Shown here in pieces: positions 48,489 through 57,104 of a stretch of 64,000 nucleotides of DNA. A model generated the notes under the pieces. The model saw only the letters and a program-made list of their open reading frames with translations, made no database searches and had not been told where the DNA came from. Numbering within the stretch: position 1 is the first letter of the stretch; each line of letters begins with the position of its first letter. The DNA is taken from the NCBI RefSeq assembly GCF_025854275.1, contig NZ_CP107567.1:5394001-5458000 (forward strand), written 5' to 3'. A program made the translations under genes and the position numbers. The stretch comes from Streptomyces peucetius (GTDB lineage Bacteria > Actinomycetota > Actinomycetes > Streptomycetales > Streptomycetaceae).

Positions 48489-48917
48489 TCAGTGCTCCGT
48501 TGCAGACGTGACGAGTTCGGTGAGTACGCCGTGACAGTCCTTGGGGTGGAGGAAGGTGATCCGGGAGCCCATGGAACCGATCCGCGGCTCGTCGTAGAGG
48601 ACCCGTACGCCCTTGTCACGGATGTCCTGCGCGTCCGCGTCGACATCGGCGGTGCCGAAGGCGATGTGGTGGACGCCCTCACCGTTCTTGGCCAGCCACT
48701 TCCCGACCGCGGAGTCCTCGCGGGTGGGCTCGAGCAGCTGGAGGTAGGAGGCGCCGCCGTCGGACGTCTCGTTGATCTTGAGCATGGCTTCCCGGACGCC
48801 CTGCTCCTCGTTGACCTCCGAGTGGAACACCTCGAAGCCGTACGTGGCCCGGTAGAACTCGACGGTCCTGTCGAGGTCGAAGCAGGCGATCCCGATGTGG
48901 TCGATTCGCGTCAGCAT
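48489..48917 (-). CDS. mce: Methylmalonyl-CoA epimerase
   Basis: A 142-residue VOC-fold metalloenzyme that interconverts (2R)- and (2S)-methylmalonyl-CoA, linking propionyl-CoA carboxylation to the B12-dependent mutase. Metal ligands fit the family: His in LTRIDHIGIACFDLD, His in GVHHIAFGTADVDA and the terminal Glu in GVLTELVTSA. ATG 48917 gives the standard start; the upstream open frame has no ribosome-binding site. Divergent from the thiolase gene, with meaB beyond. Confidence 0.92.
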   Translation of the reverse strand: MLTRIDHIGIACFDLDRTVEFYRATYGFEVFHSEVNEEQGVREAMLKINETSDGGASYLQLLEPTREDSAVGKWLAKNGEGVHHIAFGTADVDADAQDIRDKGVRVLYDEPRIGSMGSRITFLHPKDCHGVLTELVTSATEH

Positions 48918-49062
48918 GGAAACAGTGCAGCGCCACCGGGGGTGGTTACGCAACGTGCTCGCCATCACACCGGTCGGCCGGTGACCCGGAGCCGTACCGC
49001 TCAGTACATTTGAAGTAAACCCTCGTTCACTCCTCAGCCGCGGCTGAAAGGGGATCGTCCTC

Positions 49063-50265
49063 ATGTCAGGAACGACCGGTAACACCTCCGTGATCGTCGC
49101 GGGAGCCCGCACGCCCATGGGCCGCCTGCTCGGCTCGCTCAAGTCCTTCTCCGGCGCCGACCTCGGCAGCTTCGCCATCAAGGCCGCGCTCGACCGGGCG
49201 GGTATCGGCGGCGATCAGGTGCAGTATGTGATCATGGGCCAGGTGCTCCAGGCCGGTGCGGGCCAGATCCCGGCACGCCAGGCGGCCGTCAAGGCGGGCA
49301 TCCCCATGAACGTTCCCGCTCTCACGATCAACAAGGTGTGTCTGTCCGGACTCGACGCCATCGCGCTCGCCGACCAGCTGATCCGCGCCGGCGAGTTCGA
49401 CATCGTGGTCGCCGGCGGCCAGGAGTCCATGACGAACGCGCCGCATCTGCTGCCGAAGTCCCGCGAGGGCCACAAGTACGGCGCGATCGAGATGCTCGAC
49501 GCCATGGCGCACGACGGCCTGACCGACTCCTTCGAGAGCATCCCCATGGGTGAGTCGACGGAGAAGCACAACACCCGCCTCGGCATCCCGCGCGCCGTCC
49601 AGGACGAGATCGCGGCGCTCTCCCACCAGCGGGCCGCCGCCGCCCAGAAGAACGGCCTCTTCGAGGCCGAGATCACGCCCGTCGAGATCCCGCAGCGCAA
49701 GGGCGACCCGATCCTCTTCTCCAAGGACGAGGGCATCCGCCCCGAGACGACCGCCGAGTCGCTCGGCAAGCTGCGCCCCGCGTTCGCCAAGGACGGCACC
49801 ATCACCGCCGGCACGTCCTCGCAGATCTCCGACGGCGCCGCGGCCGTCGTCGTGATGAGCAAGGCCAAGGCCGAGGCGCTGGGCCTCGAGTGGATCGCCG
49901 AGATCGGCTCCCACGGCAACGTCGCCGGACCGGACAACTCGCTCCAGTCCCAGCCGTCGAACGCCATCCGGCACGCGCTGAAGAAGGAGGGCCTGGACGT
50001 TTCCGACCTGGACCTCATCGAGATCAACGAGGCGTTCGCGGCCGTCGCCCACCAGTCAATGACGGACCTCGGCGTCACACCGGAAAAGGTGAACGTGAAC
50101 GGCGGCGCGATCGCGCTCGGCCACCCGATCGGCATGTCCGGCGCCCGTGTGGTGCTCCACCTGGCGCTGGAGCTCAAGCGCCGCGGCGGCGGCGTCGGCG
50201 CGGCAGCGCTGTGCGGCGGCGGCGGTCAGGGCGACGCGCTGATCGTCCGCGTCCCGGCCAAGTAG
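49063..50265 (+). CDS. Acetyl-CoA C-acetyltransferase (thiolase)
   Basis: A 400-residue thiolase, condensing two acetyl-CoA to acetoacetyl-CoA or cleaving 3-oxoacyl-CoA. Catalytic Cys in [15 protein letters not shown], the NEAFA motif ([11 protein letters not shown]), His in [16 protein letters not shown] and the second Cys in [11 protein letters not shown]. Promoter region: TACATTTGAAGTAAACC near 49003-49020 is AT-rich. It lies 24 nt upstream of meaB, so the two are one operon, linking acyl-CoA breakdown or synthesis to mutase chaperoning. Confidence 0.94.
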   Translation: MSGTTGNTSVIVAGARTPMGRLLGSLKSFSGADLGSFAIKAALDRAGIGGDQVQYVIMGQVLQAGAGQIPARQAAVKAGIPMNVPALTINKVCLSGLDAIALADQLIRAGEFDIVVAGGQESMTNAPHLLPKSREGHKYGAIEMLDAMAHDGLTDSFESIPMGESTEKHNTRLGIPRAVQDEIAALSHQRAAAAQKNGLFEAEITPVEIPQRKGDPILFSKDEGIRPETTAESLGKLRPAFAKDGTITAGTSSQISDGAAAVVVMSKAKAEALGLEWIAEIGSHGNVAGPDNSLQSQPSNAIRHALKKEGLDVSDLDLIEINEAFAAVAHQSMTDLGVTPEKVNVNGGAIALGHPIGMSGARVVLHLALELKRRGGGVGAAALCGGGGQGDALIVRVPAK

Positions 50266-50289
50266 TCCTAGAGAAATCGGAGCAGCACG

Positions 50290-51249
50290 ATGGTGGTGGA
50301 CGTCCCCCAACTGGTCGCTCAGGCACGTGAGGGCAAGCCGCGGGCCGTGGCCCGGCTGATCTCACTCGTCGAGGGGGCGTCCCCGCAGCTCCGGGAGGTC
50401 ATGGCGGCACTCGCGCCGCTGACCGGCGGCGCGTACGTGGTCGGCCTGACGGGCTCGCCGGGCGTCGGCAAGTCCACGTCGACCTCCGCGCTCGTCTCCG
50501 CCTACCGCAAGGCCGGGAAGCGGGTCGGCGTCCTCGCGGTCGACCCGTCCTCGCCCTTCTCGGGCGGGGCGCTGCTCGGCGACCGCGTCCGCATGTCGGA
50601 GCACGCCTCCGACCCGGGCGTCTACATCCGCTCCATGGCCACCCGCGGCCATCTGGGCGGCCTCGCCTGGTCCGCGCCGCAGGCCATCCGCGTCCTCGAC
50701 GCGGCCGGCTGCGACGTGATCCTCGTCGAGACGGTCGGCGTCGGCCAGTCCGAGGTGGAGATCGCCTCCCAGGCCGACACGTCCGTGGTGCTCCTCGCGC
50801 CCGGCATGGGCGACGGCATCCAGGCGGCGAAGGCCGGCATCCTCGAGATCGGCGACGTGTACGTCGTGAACAAGGCCGACCGCGACGGCGCGGACGCGAC
50901 GGCCCGCGAGCTCAACCACATGCTGGGCCTCGGCGAGGCCCGCGGCCCCGGCGACTGGCGCCCGCCGATCGTGAAGACGGTCGCCGCGCGGGGCGAGGGT
51001 GTCGACGAGGTCGTCGAGGCGCTGGAAAAGCATCGGGCGTGGATGGAGGAACACGGCGTCCTCGCCGAGCGCCGGGCCCGCCGGGCGGCGACGGAGGTCG
51101 AGACGATCGCGGTCACGGCGCTCCGGGAACGCATCGGCGACCTGCACGGCGACCGGCGCCTGGGCGCGCTCGCGGAACGCATCGTCGCGGGCGAGCTGGA
51201 CCCGTACCGGGCGGCGGACGAGCTGGTGGCGGGCCTGACGCAGTCGTAG
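50290..51249 (+). CDS. meaB: MeaB/ArgK-family GTPase, mutase chaperone
   Basis: A 319-residue G3E GTPase that loads and protects AdoCbl in methylmalonyl-CoA or isobutyryl-CoA mutase. P-loop VGLTGSPGVGKSTSTSALV, DPSSPFSGGALLGDRVRM, ETVGVGQSE (G3) and VVNKADRDGADATA (NKxD) are all present, and the C-terminal dimerisation arm is complete. The thiolase gene is 24 nt upstream. The mutase served may be the icmA product at 62371 or a methylmalonyl-CoA mutase outside the window. Confidence 0.94.
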   Translation: MVVDVPQLVAQAREGKPRAVARLISLVEGASPQLREVMAALAPLTGGAYVVGLTGSPGVGKSTSTSALVSAYRKAGKRVGVLAVDPSSPFSGGALLGDRVRMSEHASDPGVYIRSMATRGHLGGLAWSAPQAIRVLDAAGCDVILVETVGVGQSEVEIASQADTSVVLLAPGMGDGIQAAKAGILEIGDVYVVNKADRDGADATARELNHMLGLGEARGPGDWRPPIVKTVAARGEGVDEVVEALEKHRAWMEEHGVLAERRARRAATEVETIAVTALRERIGDLHGDRRLGALAERIVAGELDPYRAADELVAGLTQS

Positions 51250-51273
51250 GCCGGGGCCGGTTTCCCTTCCCGG

Positions 51274-51528
51274 CCCCTTCCTGAACCGGGGCAGGCCCCG
51301 GGCCCTGTCCCGCCCTGCGGGCGGGGGAGTGGGGCTCCGCCCCGGCCCGTACCGTGCTTCGCACGGTGGCCTCAAACACCGGCCGGGCTGGATATGCCGC
51401 TGCGCGGCAAACCAGGCCGGCCGGGCACATGCAGCCTCGCCGGCGTTTGAGGCGCGGGGGTTCGGTGGGGGTCCCCCCAGGCCGCCGGGCCTAGGGGGAG
51501 GAGCCCCCGGTTTCGGGGAAGGGCGGGG
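51274..51528. repeat. Long GC-rich inverted-repeat element, copy 2
   Basis: Related to the element at 13127-13326. The outer arm CCCCTTCCTGAACCGGGG begins at 51274 and its partner GGTTTCGGGGAAGGG ends near 51523. Inner arms run from CCTCAAACACCGG at 51370 to CCGGCGTTTGAGG at 51452. It shares the words CCCGTACCG and TGGCCTCAAAC with copy 1 and lies directly after meaB, before the convergent PepSY gene. An ATATGCC-centred extra 30 nt makes it longer. Terminator activity is plausible. Confidence 0.75.
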
Positions 51529-51539
51529 AGGGGAAAGCG

Positions 51540-52121
51540 TCAGTCGTCCGCGCGGTCGTTCGTGACCGTCGCCGACTTCGCGTCGACCGACACCTCCTTG
51601 CCGTCGCCCAGTTCGACCTCCCAGTGCGCCGCAGCGTCGTCGTCGAAGTCGACCGACGTCACCGTCGCGCCGGGGTGCGCCTTCAGCGCCGCCCGGGCCG
51701 CCTCGCGGGCGTCCACCGAGGCAGCGCGCAGCGCGGCACGGTCGTCGTCGTCCCTGTCGCCGTCGTCGTCGCGGTCATCGTCGTCGTCCTCCCGCAGCGC
51801 GCCGCTCTTCGCGTCGACCTTCAGCTCGTGCTCGCGGTCGTCCTTGCCGACGACTTCCACCTCCCAGTGCGCCGCTCCGTCGTCGTCGAGGTCCACCGAG
51901 TCCACCGCGCCCGGGGTGTGCTTCAGGGCCGCCGTCACCGCCTCGGTGGCCGTGATGCTGCCCGCGGGCCGCTCGGCCGCCCGGTCGTCGTTCCGGTCCT
52001 GGGCTGAGCGCGACGCCGTCGACGCCGGCGCGTCGTCCGAGGCCAGTGCCGCAGCCGTGTACGTACCGCCTCCCACCAGCACCGCAGCCGCCACCGTCGC
52101 GATCACCAGGTTGCGCTTCAT
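51540..52121 (-). CDS. Secreted or membrane-tethered protein with two PepSY domains
   Basis: A 193-residue protein with a signal peptide or membrane anchor (MKRNLVIATVAAAVLVGGG, then TYTAAALASDD). Two PepSY domains follow, about 65-125 (ITATEAVTAALKHTPGAVDS; AHWEVEVVGKDDREHELKVD) and about 140-190 (AREAARAALKAHPGATVTSV; AHWEVELGDGKEVSVD). Between them is an acidic linker of about 20 residues that are almost all Asp and Arg. PepSY domains are thought to inhibit proteases or modulate sensors. ATG 52121 is preceded by a GGGAGGACC-like site on the minus strand. Divergent from the OmpR-type system and probably regulated by it. Confidence 0.85.
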   Translation of the reverse strand: MKRNLVIATVAAAVLVGGGTYTAAALASDDAPASTASRSAQDRNDDRAAERPAGSITATEAVTAALKHTPGAVDSVDLDDDGAAHWEVEVVGKDDREHELKVDAKSGALREDDDDDRDDDGDRDDDDRAALRAASVDAREAARAALKAHPGATVTSVDFDDDAAAHWEVELGDGKEVSVDAKSATVTNDRADD

Positions 52122-52143
52122 CTTGGGGTCCTCCCGTTCGGAC

Positions 52144-52225
52144 TGTTCGTTCAGCGACGGGAACCACTCTTGCCGCGCAAGGCTGAACGCAGCCTGAAGG
52201 CACCTGAAGAGTTCTTCAGCCGCGG
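52144..52225. promoter_or_regulatory. Divergent promoter region with 10-11-bp direct repeats (likely operator)
   Basis: The word CTGAA recurs at 52183, 52194 and 52204, an 11- then 10-nt spacing, inside GCTGAACGCA, GCCTGAAGGCA and CCTGAAGAGTT. Inverted TTCAGC words flank it at 52149 and 52214. Direct repeats of this period are typical of OmpR/PhoB-family binding sites. It separates the PepSY gene from the response regulator gene. Confidence 0.55.
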
Positions 52226-52242
52226 TTTGCGACCCTGAGCGC

Positions 52243-52977
52243 ATGAGGTTGTTGATCGTGGAGGACGAGAAGCGGCTTGCCCTGTCCCTCGCCGCGGGGC
52301 TGTCGGCCGAGGGCTATGCCGTGGACGTCGTCCACGACGGTCTCGAAGGGCTGCACCGGGCGGCCGAGGGCGTGCACGACCTCGTCGTGCTCGACATCAT
52401 GCTGCCCGGCATGAACGGCTACCGCGTCTGCGCGGCCCTGCGCGCGGCCGGTCACGACGTGCCGATCCTGATGCTGACCGCCAAGGACGGCGAGTACGAC
52501 GAGGCGGAGGGCCTCGACACCGGCGCGGACGACTACCTCACCAAGCCGTTCTCGTACGTCGTCCTCGTCGCCCGCGTCAAGGCGCTGCTGCGGCGGCGCG
52601 GCGGCAGGGGCGGCGGTTCGCCGGTCCTGGTGGCGGGGGACCTGCGGGTCGACACGGCCGCCCGCCGCGTCCACTGCGGCGATGAGGAAGTGACACTCAC
52701 GGCGAAGGAGTTCGCGGTGCTGGAGCAGCTCGTCACCCGCACCGGCGAGGTCGTCGGGAAGCCGGAGATCCTCGAACACGTCTGGGACTTCGCCTACGAG
52801 GGCGATCCGAACATCGTCGAGGTCTACATCAGCGCCCTGCGCCGCAAGCTCGGCGCCGACCGGATCCAGACCGTTCGCGGCGCCGGCTACCGCCTGGTGG
52901 CGGTCTCGGCAAAGGCCGAAGCGCAGACAGATGCGCAGGCAGATGCGCAGGCGCAGACCGCGGAGGAGGCGCCATGA
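52243..52977 (+). CDS. OmpR/PhoB-family response regulator
   Basis: A 244-residue regulator. Receiver (1-120): LLIVEDEKRLA acidic pocket, phospho-Asp in LVVLDIMLPGMNG, Thr in ILMLTAKDG, Lys in YLTKPFSY. Winged helix (about 140-225): LTAKEFAVLEQLVTRTGEVV and VEVYISALRRKL, then VRGAGYRL. The C-terminal tail has Gln/Ala/Asp repeats (TDAQADAQAQT). The stop overlaps the kinase start (ATGA). Confidence 0.95.
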   Translation: MRLLIVEDEKRLALSLAAGLSAEGYAVDVVHDGLEGLHRAAEGVHDLVVLDIMLPGMNGYRVCAALRAAGHDVPILMLTAKDGEYDEAEGLDTGADDYLTKPFSYVVLVARVKALLRRRGGRGGGSPVLVAGDLRVDTAARRVHCGDEEVTLTAKEFAVLEQLVTRTGEVVGKPEILEHVWDFAYEGDPNIVEVYISALRRKLGADRIQTVRGAGYRLVAVSAKAEAQTDAQADAQAQTAEEAP

Positions 52978-54392
52978 GGTCGGTACGGGCCAGGGCCGCC
53001 CTCGGCGCCACCCTCGTCGTCGCCGTCGCCCTGGTCGCGGCCGGAACCGCCGTACTGCTGTCGCTGCGCGCCAACCTGATCGACCGGACGGACCTTCAGG
53101 CGGAGGTCGCCGCGCGGGACGTGGCGTCCCAGATCGCGCTCGGCGTGCCGTACGACCGGCTGGAGCTGCCCGACGAGGACGACGAACGTCCGGTCCAGGT
53201 CGTCGGCGACGGCGGGCGGGTGCTCGCCGTCAGCGAGCACCTGGAGGCGATCGACGGCACCGGAAGCACGGACGTCCGTCCGCAGTCCGCCGCCACGGAC
53301 CGCGGCGGTGACGACGATGACGACGACAACTCCGACCGGGGCCAGGTCTCCTCCGACGACCCCCGCTTCGGCTCGGGTACCGCCACCGTGGACGGCGACC
53401 GCGCCGACTTCCGGTTCGCCGCCGTCGAGGTGGGCCTCGACGACGACCGGACGGTGACCGTGTACGCGGGCGCGCCGCTGACGACCGAGCAGGAGGCGGT
53501 CACCACCGTGCGCGACGCGATGCTCGTCGGCCTGCCGTTGCTTCTGGCCGTCGTCGGCGGTGTGACGTGGCTGGTCACCCGGCGCGCGCTGAGGCCCGTG
53601 GAGGGCATCCGGCGGGAGATGGCGGCCATCACCCGTTCCGAGGACCTCGGACGCCGTGTCCCCGAGCCCGGTTCGGGGGACGAGGTCGCGAGGCTCGCCC
53701 GTACGACGAACGAGACCCTGGCGGCCCTGGAGGCATCCGTCGAGCGGCAGCGGCGCTTCGTCGCGGACGCCTCGCACGAGCTGCGCAGCCCCATCGCCTC
53801 GCTGCGTACACAGCTCGAAGTGGGCGCCGCGCATCCCGAGTTGCTGGATATGCCCGGCGCGGTGGAGGACACCGTACGGCTTCAGCAACTGGCGGCGGAT
53901 CTGCTGCTGCTGGCGCGGCTGGACGCGGGGGAGCGGCCGGGGCACGCGTTGCTGGACCCGGCGCAGCTGCTGGCGGAGGAGGTGGCCCGCAGGACCGGCG
54001 ACCGTCTGCCGGTGCAGGTGACGGTGGCCGAGGGGCTGCACGTGGCCGGGTCACGCGGCCAGCTGGCCCGGGTCGTCGGTAACCTGCTCGACAACGCCCA
54101 GCGTCATGCGGCGACTTCGGTCGCCGCGTCGGTCCGCCGAGAGGGTGGCCGGATCGTGCTGGCCGTCGCGGACGACGGGGCGGGAGTGCCGGAGCAGGAC
54201 CGCGAGCGGATCTTCGAACGGTTCGTACGTCTCGACGACGCCCGCACCAGGGACGAGGGCGGCGCCGGGCTTGGTCTGGCCATCGCCCGGGACGTGGCGC
54301 GACGGCACGGCGGGACGCTTACGGTCGGCCGGTCGGCGTCCGGCGGGGCGCTTTTCGAGCTGACCCTGCCGGACGCGGACCGTGGTCGCTGA
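52974..54392 (+). CDS. Sensor histidine kinase with Asp-rich extracytoplasmic domain
   Basis: A 472-residue kinase. Two membrane segments (about residues 9-32 and 186-206) flank an extracytoplasmic domain of about 150 residues that includes six consecutive aspartates and further acidic residues. A HAMP domain (TRRALRPVEGIRREMAAI), HisKA helix with phospho-His (RRFVADASHELRSPIASL) and HATPase (LLDNAQRH, DDGAGVPEQD, GAGLGLAIARDVARRHGG) follow. The acidic sensor and the acidic PepSY partner suggest a cation or cationic-peptide stimulus; that is inference. Confidence 0.94.
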   Translation: MRSVRARAALGATLVVAVALVAAGTAVLLSLRANLIDRTDLQAEVAARDVASQIALGVPYDRLELPDEDDERPVQVVGDGGRVLAVSEHLEAIDGTGSTDVRPQSAATDRGGDDDDDDNSDRGQVSSDDPRFGSGTATVDGDRADFRFAAVEVGLDDDRTVTVYAGAPLTTEQEAVTTVRDAMLVGLPLLLAVVGGVTWLVTRRALRPVEGIRREMAAITRSEDLGRRVPEPGSGDEVARLARTTNETLAALEASVERQRRFVADASHELRSPIASLRTQLEVGAAHPELLDMPGAVEDTVRLQQLAADLLLLARLDAGERPGHALLDPAQLLAEEVARRTGDRLPVQVTVAEGLHVAGSRGQLARVVGNLLDNAQRHAATSVAASVRREGGRIVLAVADDGAGVPEQDRERIFERFVRLDDARTRDEGGAGLGLAIARDVARRHGGTLTVGRSASGGALFELTLPDADRGR

Positions 54393-54443
54393 CGCCAGGA
54401 ACACAACCTGCCGCGACAGGCAGGTAGGCAGTCGGGCAGCCGG

Positions 54444-54920
54444 CTAGAGCTTGCCGCGCCGGCCGCGCAGATGCTCGGCGACCGGTGTCAGCGACTCCCG
54501 CAGGTCGGCGAGCGCCTCGGGCGACAGCAGGTCGATGAAGTGCTTGCGCACGGATGCCACATGGTGCGGCGCCACTTTCTGCATGGTCGCGACGCCGTCG
54601 TCGGTGAGCACGGCGTACAGGCCGCGCCGGTCCGACTCGCAGTTCGCGCGCCGCACGAGTCCGGCGTTCTCCATACGGGTGACCTGGTGGGAGAGGCGGC
54701 TCTTGGACTGGAGCGTGGCCGCCGCGAGATCGCTCATCCGCATCCGCCGGTCCGGTGACTCGGAGAGGTTGACCAGGATCTCGTAGTCGTTGATGGTCAG
54801 GCCGAACGGCTGGAGGTCCTTCTCGAGCTGGTGCATCAGCAGCTTGTTGACTTCCAGATGCGTGCGCCAGGTGCGCTGCTCGTCATCGGTCAGCCAGCGA
54901 GTGGCCGTCTCGGTCTCCAT
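54444..54920 (-). CDS. MarR-family transcriptional regulator
   Basis: A 158-residue winged-helix dimeric regulator. The DNA-binding part is MRMSDLAAATLQSKSRLSHQ and VTRMENAGLVRRANCESDRR with the wing GLYAVLTDDG. Long N- and C-terminal helices form the dimer. On the minus strand TAGAAT (54932-54927) lies six bases before the ATG, suggesting a leaderless transcript. Target unknown; an 18-bp dyad (54984-55001) in the upstream gap may be an operator. Confidence 0.9.
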   Translation of the reverse strand: METETATRWLTDDEQRTWRTHLEVNKLLMHQLEKDLQPFGLTINDYEILVNLSESPDRRMRMSDLAAATLQSKSRLSHQVTRMENAGLVRRANCESDRRGLYAVLTDDGVATMQKVAPHHVASVRKHFIDLLSPEALADLRESLTPVAEHLRGRRGKL

Positions 54921-54983
54921 ATATGGATTCTACCTAAGAAGTTGAAAAGCGGACGAAGTCGGGGGATGTGACGTCCGGCACCT

Positions 54984-55001
54984 GTACACCCAGGGGTGTA
55001 C
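54984..55001. promoter_or_regulatory. Dyad upstream of the MarR gene
   Basis: GTACACCC and GGGTGTAC (54984-54991 and 54994-55001) with a 2-nt centre, 64 nt upstream of the MarR start and 42 nt past the end of the AIM24 cluster. It may be a regulator site or a weak terminator. Confidence 0.35.
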
Positions 55002-55042
55002 GGGGGCGCAGACGTTCGACGTCACACTCCGCAGACTACCGC

Positions 55043-55825
55043 TCACAGCCCGAAGCGACGCTGGAGGTCCCCCAGCTGGCCGGGAAGGCGCGGTGCGGAA
55101 CCGGGCCGGCCGGCCGCACCGGCCGGCCCGTGGGCGCCCGGAACGCCAGGTTCCGAACCCACCGTGCCGGTCGGCTGCTCCGGCATCAGCGCCTCGCTCG
55201 ACTGCAGCAGTACCGTGCCCGCCCCGACGAACTCGAACTGGTGCTCCTCGCCCGACGCCCCGCCGATACCGGTCAGCGCCCGCACGCCGCCCATGACACC
55301 GGTCATGTAGCCGTGGTCGTAGTGGTGGCAGGGAGAGGGGCAGTCCGCCCAGCCCACCAAGGCCTGGGGGTCCACCCGGATCGGCGGCTCCATGAAGACC
55401 ACCGGACCGTTCGACGCCGCCACGAACTTGCCGGTGCCGATCAGCGTCAGAAACCCCGGCACGATCGACTGCTTCAGCGCCAGGGAAGGCTGGTACGCCA
55501 GCAGATTGCCGGAACGGATCGTCAGGTTTCCGTCCTCGAGATCGAAGGAGTTCACGTCGAACGCACGGTCGGCCAGCAGCATCTTCCCGCTGCCCTCCGC
55601 CACCACCCAGTCGCTCGCGTGGAGCGGTGAGTGGAACGACGTCCGCATCAGCCGGTCGAGGCGGCCGTGGCCGATTCCGTTGAAGGCGATCTGCCCGTAG
55701 TAGGCGATCATCTTGCCCTTCTGCAGGAACCACTGGGAGCCCTTGAGCTCCACGCAGAAGGTGTAGGAGTTGACGTTGTCGTCGCTCGGCAGCGTCGTCG
55801 GATCGAAAATCACCGGGGTGCTCAC
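55043..55825 (-). CDS. AIM24-family protein (third of three)
   Basis: A 260-residue member of the AIM24/TerD-like beta-helical family. Seen: VELKGSQWFLQKGKMIAYYG, LASDWVV-like HASDWVVAEGSGKMLLADRA, NLTIRSGNLLAYQPSL and FEFVGAGTVLLQSSEAL, followed by a Gly/Pro/Ala-rich tail of about 40 residues. It is the most divergent and longest of the trio. The GTG start overlaps the previous stop (GTGA). Function in bacteria is unknown. Confidence 0.85.
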   Translation of the reverse strand: MSTPVIFDPTTLPSDDNVNSYTFCVELKGSQWFLQKGKMIAYYGQIAFNGIGHGRLDRLMRTSFHSPLHASDWVVAEGSGKMLLADRAFDVNSFDLEDGNLTIRSGNLLAYQPSLALKQSIVPGFLTLIGTGKFVAASNGPVVFMEPPIRVDPQALVGWADCPSPCHHYDHGYMTGVMGGVRALTGIGGASGEEHQFEFVGAGTVLLQSSEALMPEQPTGTVGSEPGVPGAHGPAGAAGRPGSAPRLPGQLGDLQRRFGL

Positions 55826-56472
55826 AGCTTCTCCTCCGACGCCTGGACGTACACCGCTCCGCTGCCGCTCAGCTCCAGCTGGAACGCCTCGCCCGAGCCG
55901 CGTCCCACCATGTCGCGCCAGCCGAGCGCCGTGGACAGCTTGTTCCGTACGTCGCCGTGGTGCGCGACATACGCCTGCGGATCCACATGGACGGGCCTCG
56001 ACGGTGTGATCGGCAGCTCGATCACGCCGCCGTGGGCCATCACCGCGACCGCGCCGTGCCCCTTGAGGGTCGTGGTGAACAGGCCCTGGCCGGACACCTG
56101 TCCGCGCACCATGCCCATGACCCCGCCCTCCGAGCCCATGAACATCGTGCCCTGCTGCAGGGTGCCGTCGAAGGCGAGCAGCCGGTCGGCCTCCACGTAG
56201 AGGGTGTCGCCGGTCAGCTGTACGACCTGGATGTGGTGGCCGCCGTGGCCGAACATCACCGTGCCGTTGCCCTCCACGGTCATCAGCGGGGTCGCCTCGT
56301 TCGCCACCCGCCGGCCGATCATCGACGCCAGTCCGCCCTGGCCGCCGGTCATGTTGGGCGTGAAGCTGACCTCGCCCTTGTAGGCGAGCATCGCGCCACG
56401 CTGGCTGAACATCTTCTGGCCGGGCGTCACGGTGGCCTCGACCATCTTCGAGTTGATCTCGCGGAACGGCAT
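55822..56472 (-). CDS. AIM24-family protein (second of three)
   Basis: A 216-residue AIM24 protein: FSQRGAMLAYKGEVSFTPNM, VEGNGTVMFGHGGHHIQVVQ, GDTLYVEADRLLAFDGTL, GQGLFTTTLKGHGAVAVMAH and QLELSGSGAVYVQASE. No signal peptide or membrane helix. Starts by TGATG overlap with the first gene and ends overlapping the third, so the three are translated in chain. Confidence 0.87.
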   Translation of the reverse strand: MPFREINSKMVEATVTPGQKMFSQRGAMLAYKGEVSFTPNMTGGQGGLASMIGRRVANEATPLMTVEGNGTVMFGHGGHHIQVVQLTGDTLYVEADRLLAFDGTLQQGTMFMGSEGGVMGMVRGQVSGQGLFTTTLKGHGAVAVMAHGGVIELPITPSRPVHVDPQAYVAHHGDVRNKLSTALGWRDMVGRGSGEAFQLELSGSGAVYVQASEEKL

Positions 56473-57104
56473 CAGACGTCCCCTCCGAGGGTGTTCCGCT
56501 CGCTCGGCTGAACATAGACCAGTCCGTCGCCCTCGAAGCGGATCTGGAACGCCTCACCGCCGCCCTCGCCGAGGAAGGTGCGGAACGTCACGCCGGACTG
56601 GAAGTCCTGCCGCAGATTGCCCTGGTGGGCGATGTACGCGCCGGGATCGACGGAGAGCGGGTACTGGGGTGTCACCCGCAGCACGACGGCCGTGCCGTCG
56701 GACATGATCGCCACCTGTCCGGTGCCCTCGACGGTGGTCGTGAACAGGCCGTTGCCGCTCGCGCCCCCGCGCAGTCCGGTGAAGGTCGTGCCGGTGCGCA
56801 GACCGCCGTCGGTGCACAGCAGATTGCTGGACTCGACGTACAGCGTGTCGCCGTGCAGCTGCACCAGGTTGATCTCGCTCGCCCGGTCGGCGAAGTAGCA
56901 GGTGCCCTGCCCCTTCACCTCCATCATGGTCATCTGCTCGCCGGTGAGGCGGCGCGTGACCATCCCGCGGATGCCCTCACCGCCGCCGGTCATCTTCTTG
57001 AAGGCCATCTGGCCGTCGTAGGCGACCATCGACCCGTTCTTCGCTCTGACGGTGTCGCCGGCCATGTCGACCGCGAGCACCTTGCCCTCTTGGACCCGGA
57101 ACAT
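56472..57104 (-). CDS. AIM24-family protein (first of three)
   Basis: A 210-residue AIM24 protein: MFRVQEGKVLAVDMAGDTVR, VAYDGQMAFKKMTGGGEG, GQGTCYFADRASEINLVQLH, GNGLFTTTVEGTGQVAIM and FQIRFEGDGLVYVQPSERN. The start ATG 57104 gives the compact domain; the frame is open 41 codons further without a ribosome-binding site. Leads the three-gene cluster; the promoter lies in the divergent gap before the DUF3817 gene. Confidence 0.87.
   Translation of the reverse strand: MFRVQEGKVLAVDMAGDTVRAKNGSMVAYDGQMAFKKMTGGGEGIRGMVTRRLTGEQMTMMEVKGQGTCYFADRASEINLVQLHGDTLYVESSNLLCTDGGLRTGTTFTGLRGGASGNGLFTTTVEGTGQVAIMSDGTAVVLRVTPQYPLSVDPGAYIAHQGNLRQDFQSGVTFRTFLGEGGGEAFQIRFEGDGLVYVQPSERNTLGGDV

Noticed and set aside
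44642..48511. A 1,289-codon open frame on the plus strand opposite scy
   Set aside because: Its Leu/Arg/Gly repeats are the complement of the Scy repeats. No start signal and no known domain.
51540..52121. The PepSY protein considered as a lipoprotein
   Set aside because: No lipobox Cys follows the hydrophobic segment; an uncleaved anchor or ordinary signal peptide is more likely.
55043..56557. Reading the third AIM24 gene as a 504-residue protein beginning inside the first two
   Set aside because: The upstream part has no AIM24 similarity in that frame, while separate GTG and ATG starts with short overlaps give three clean AIM24 proteins.
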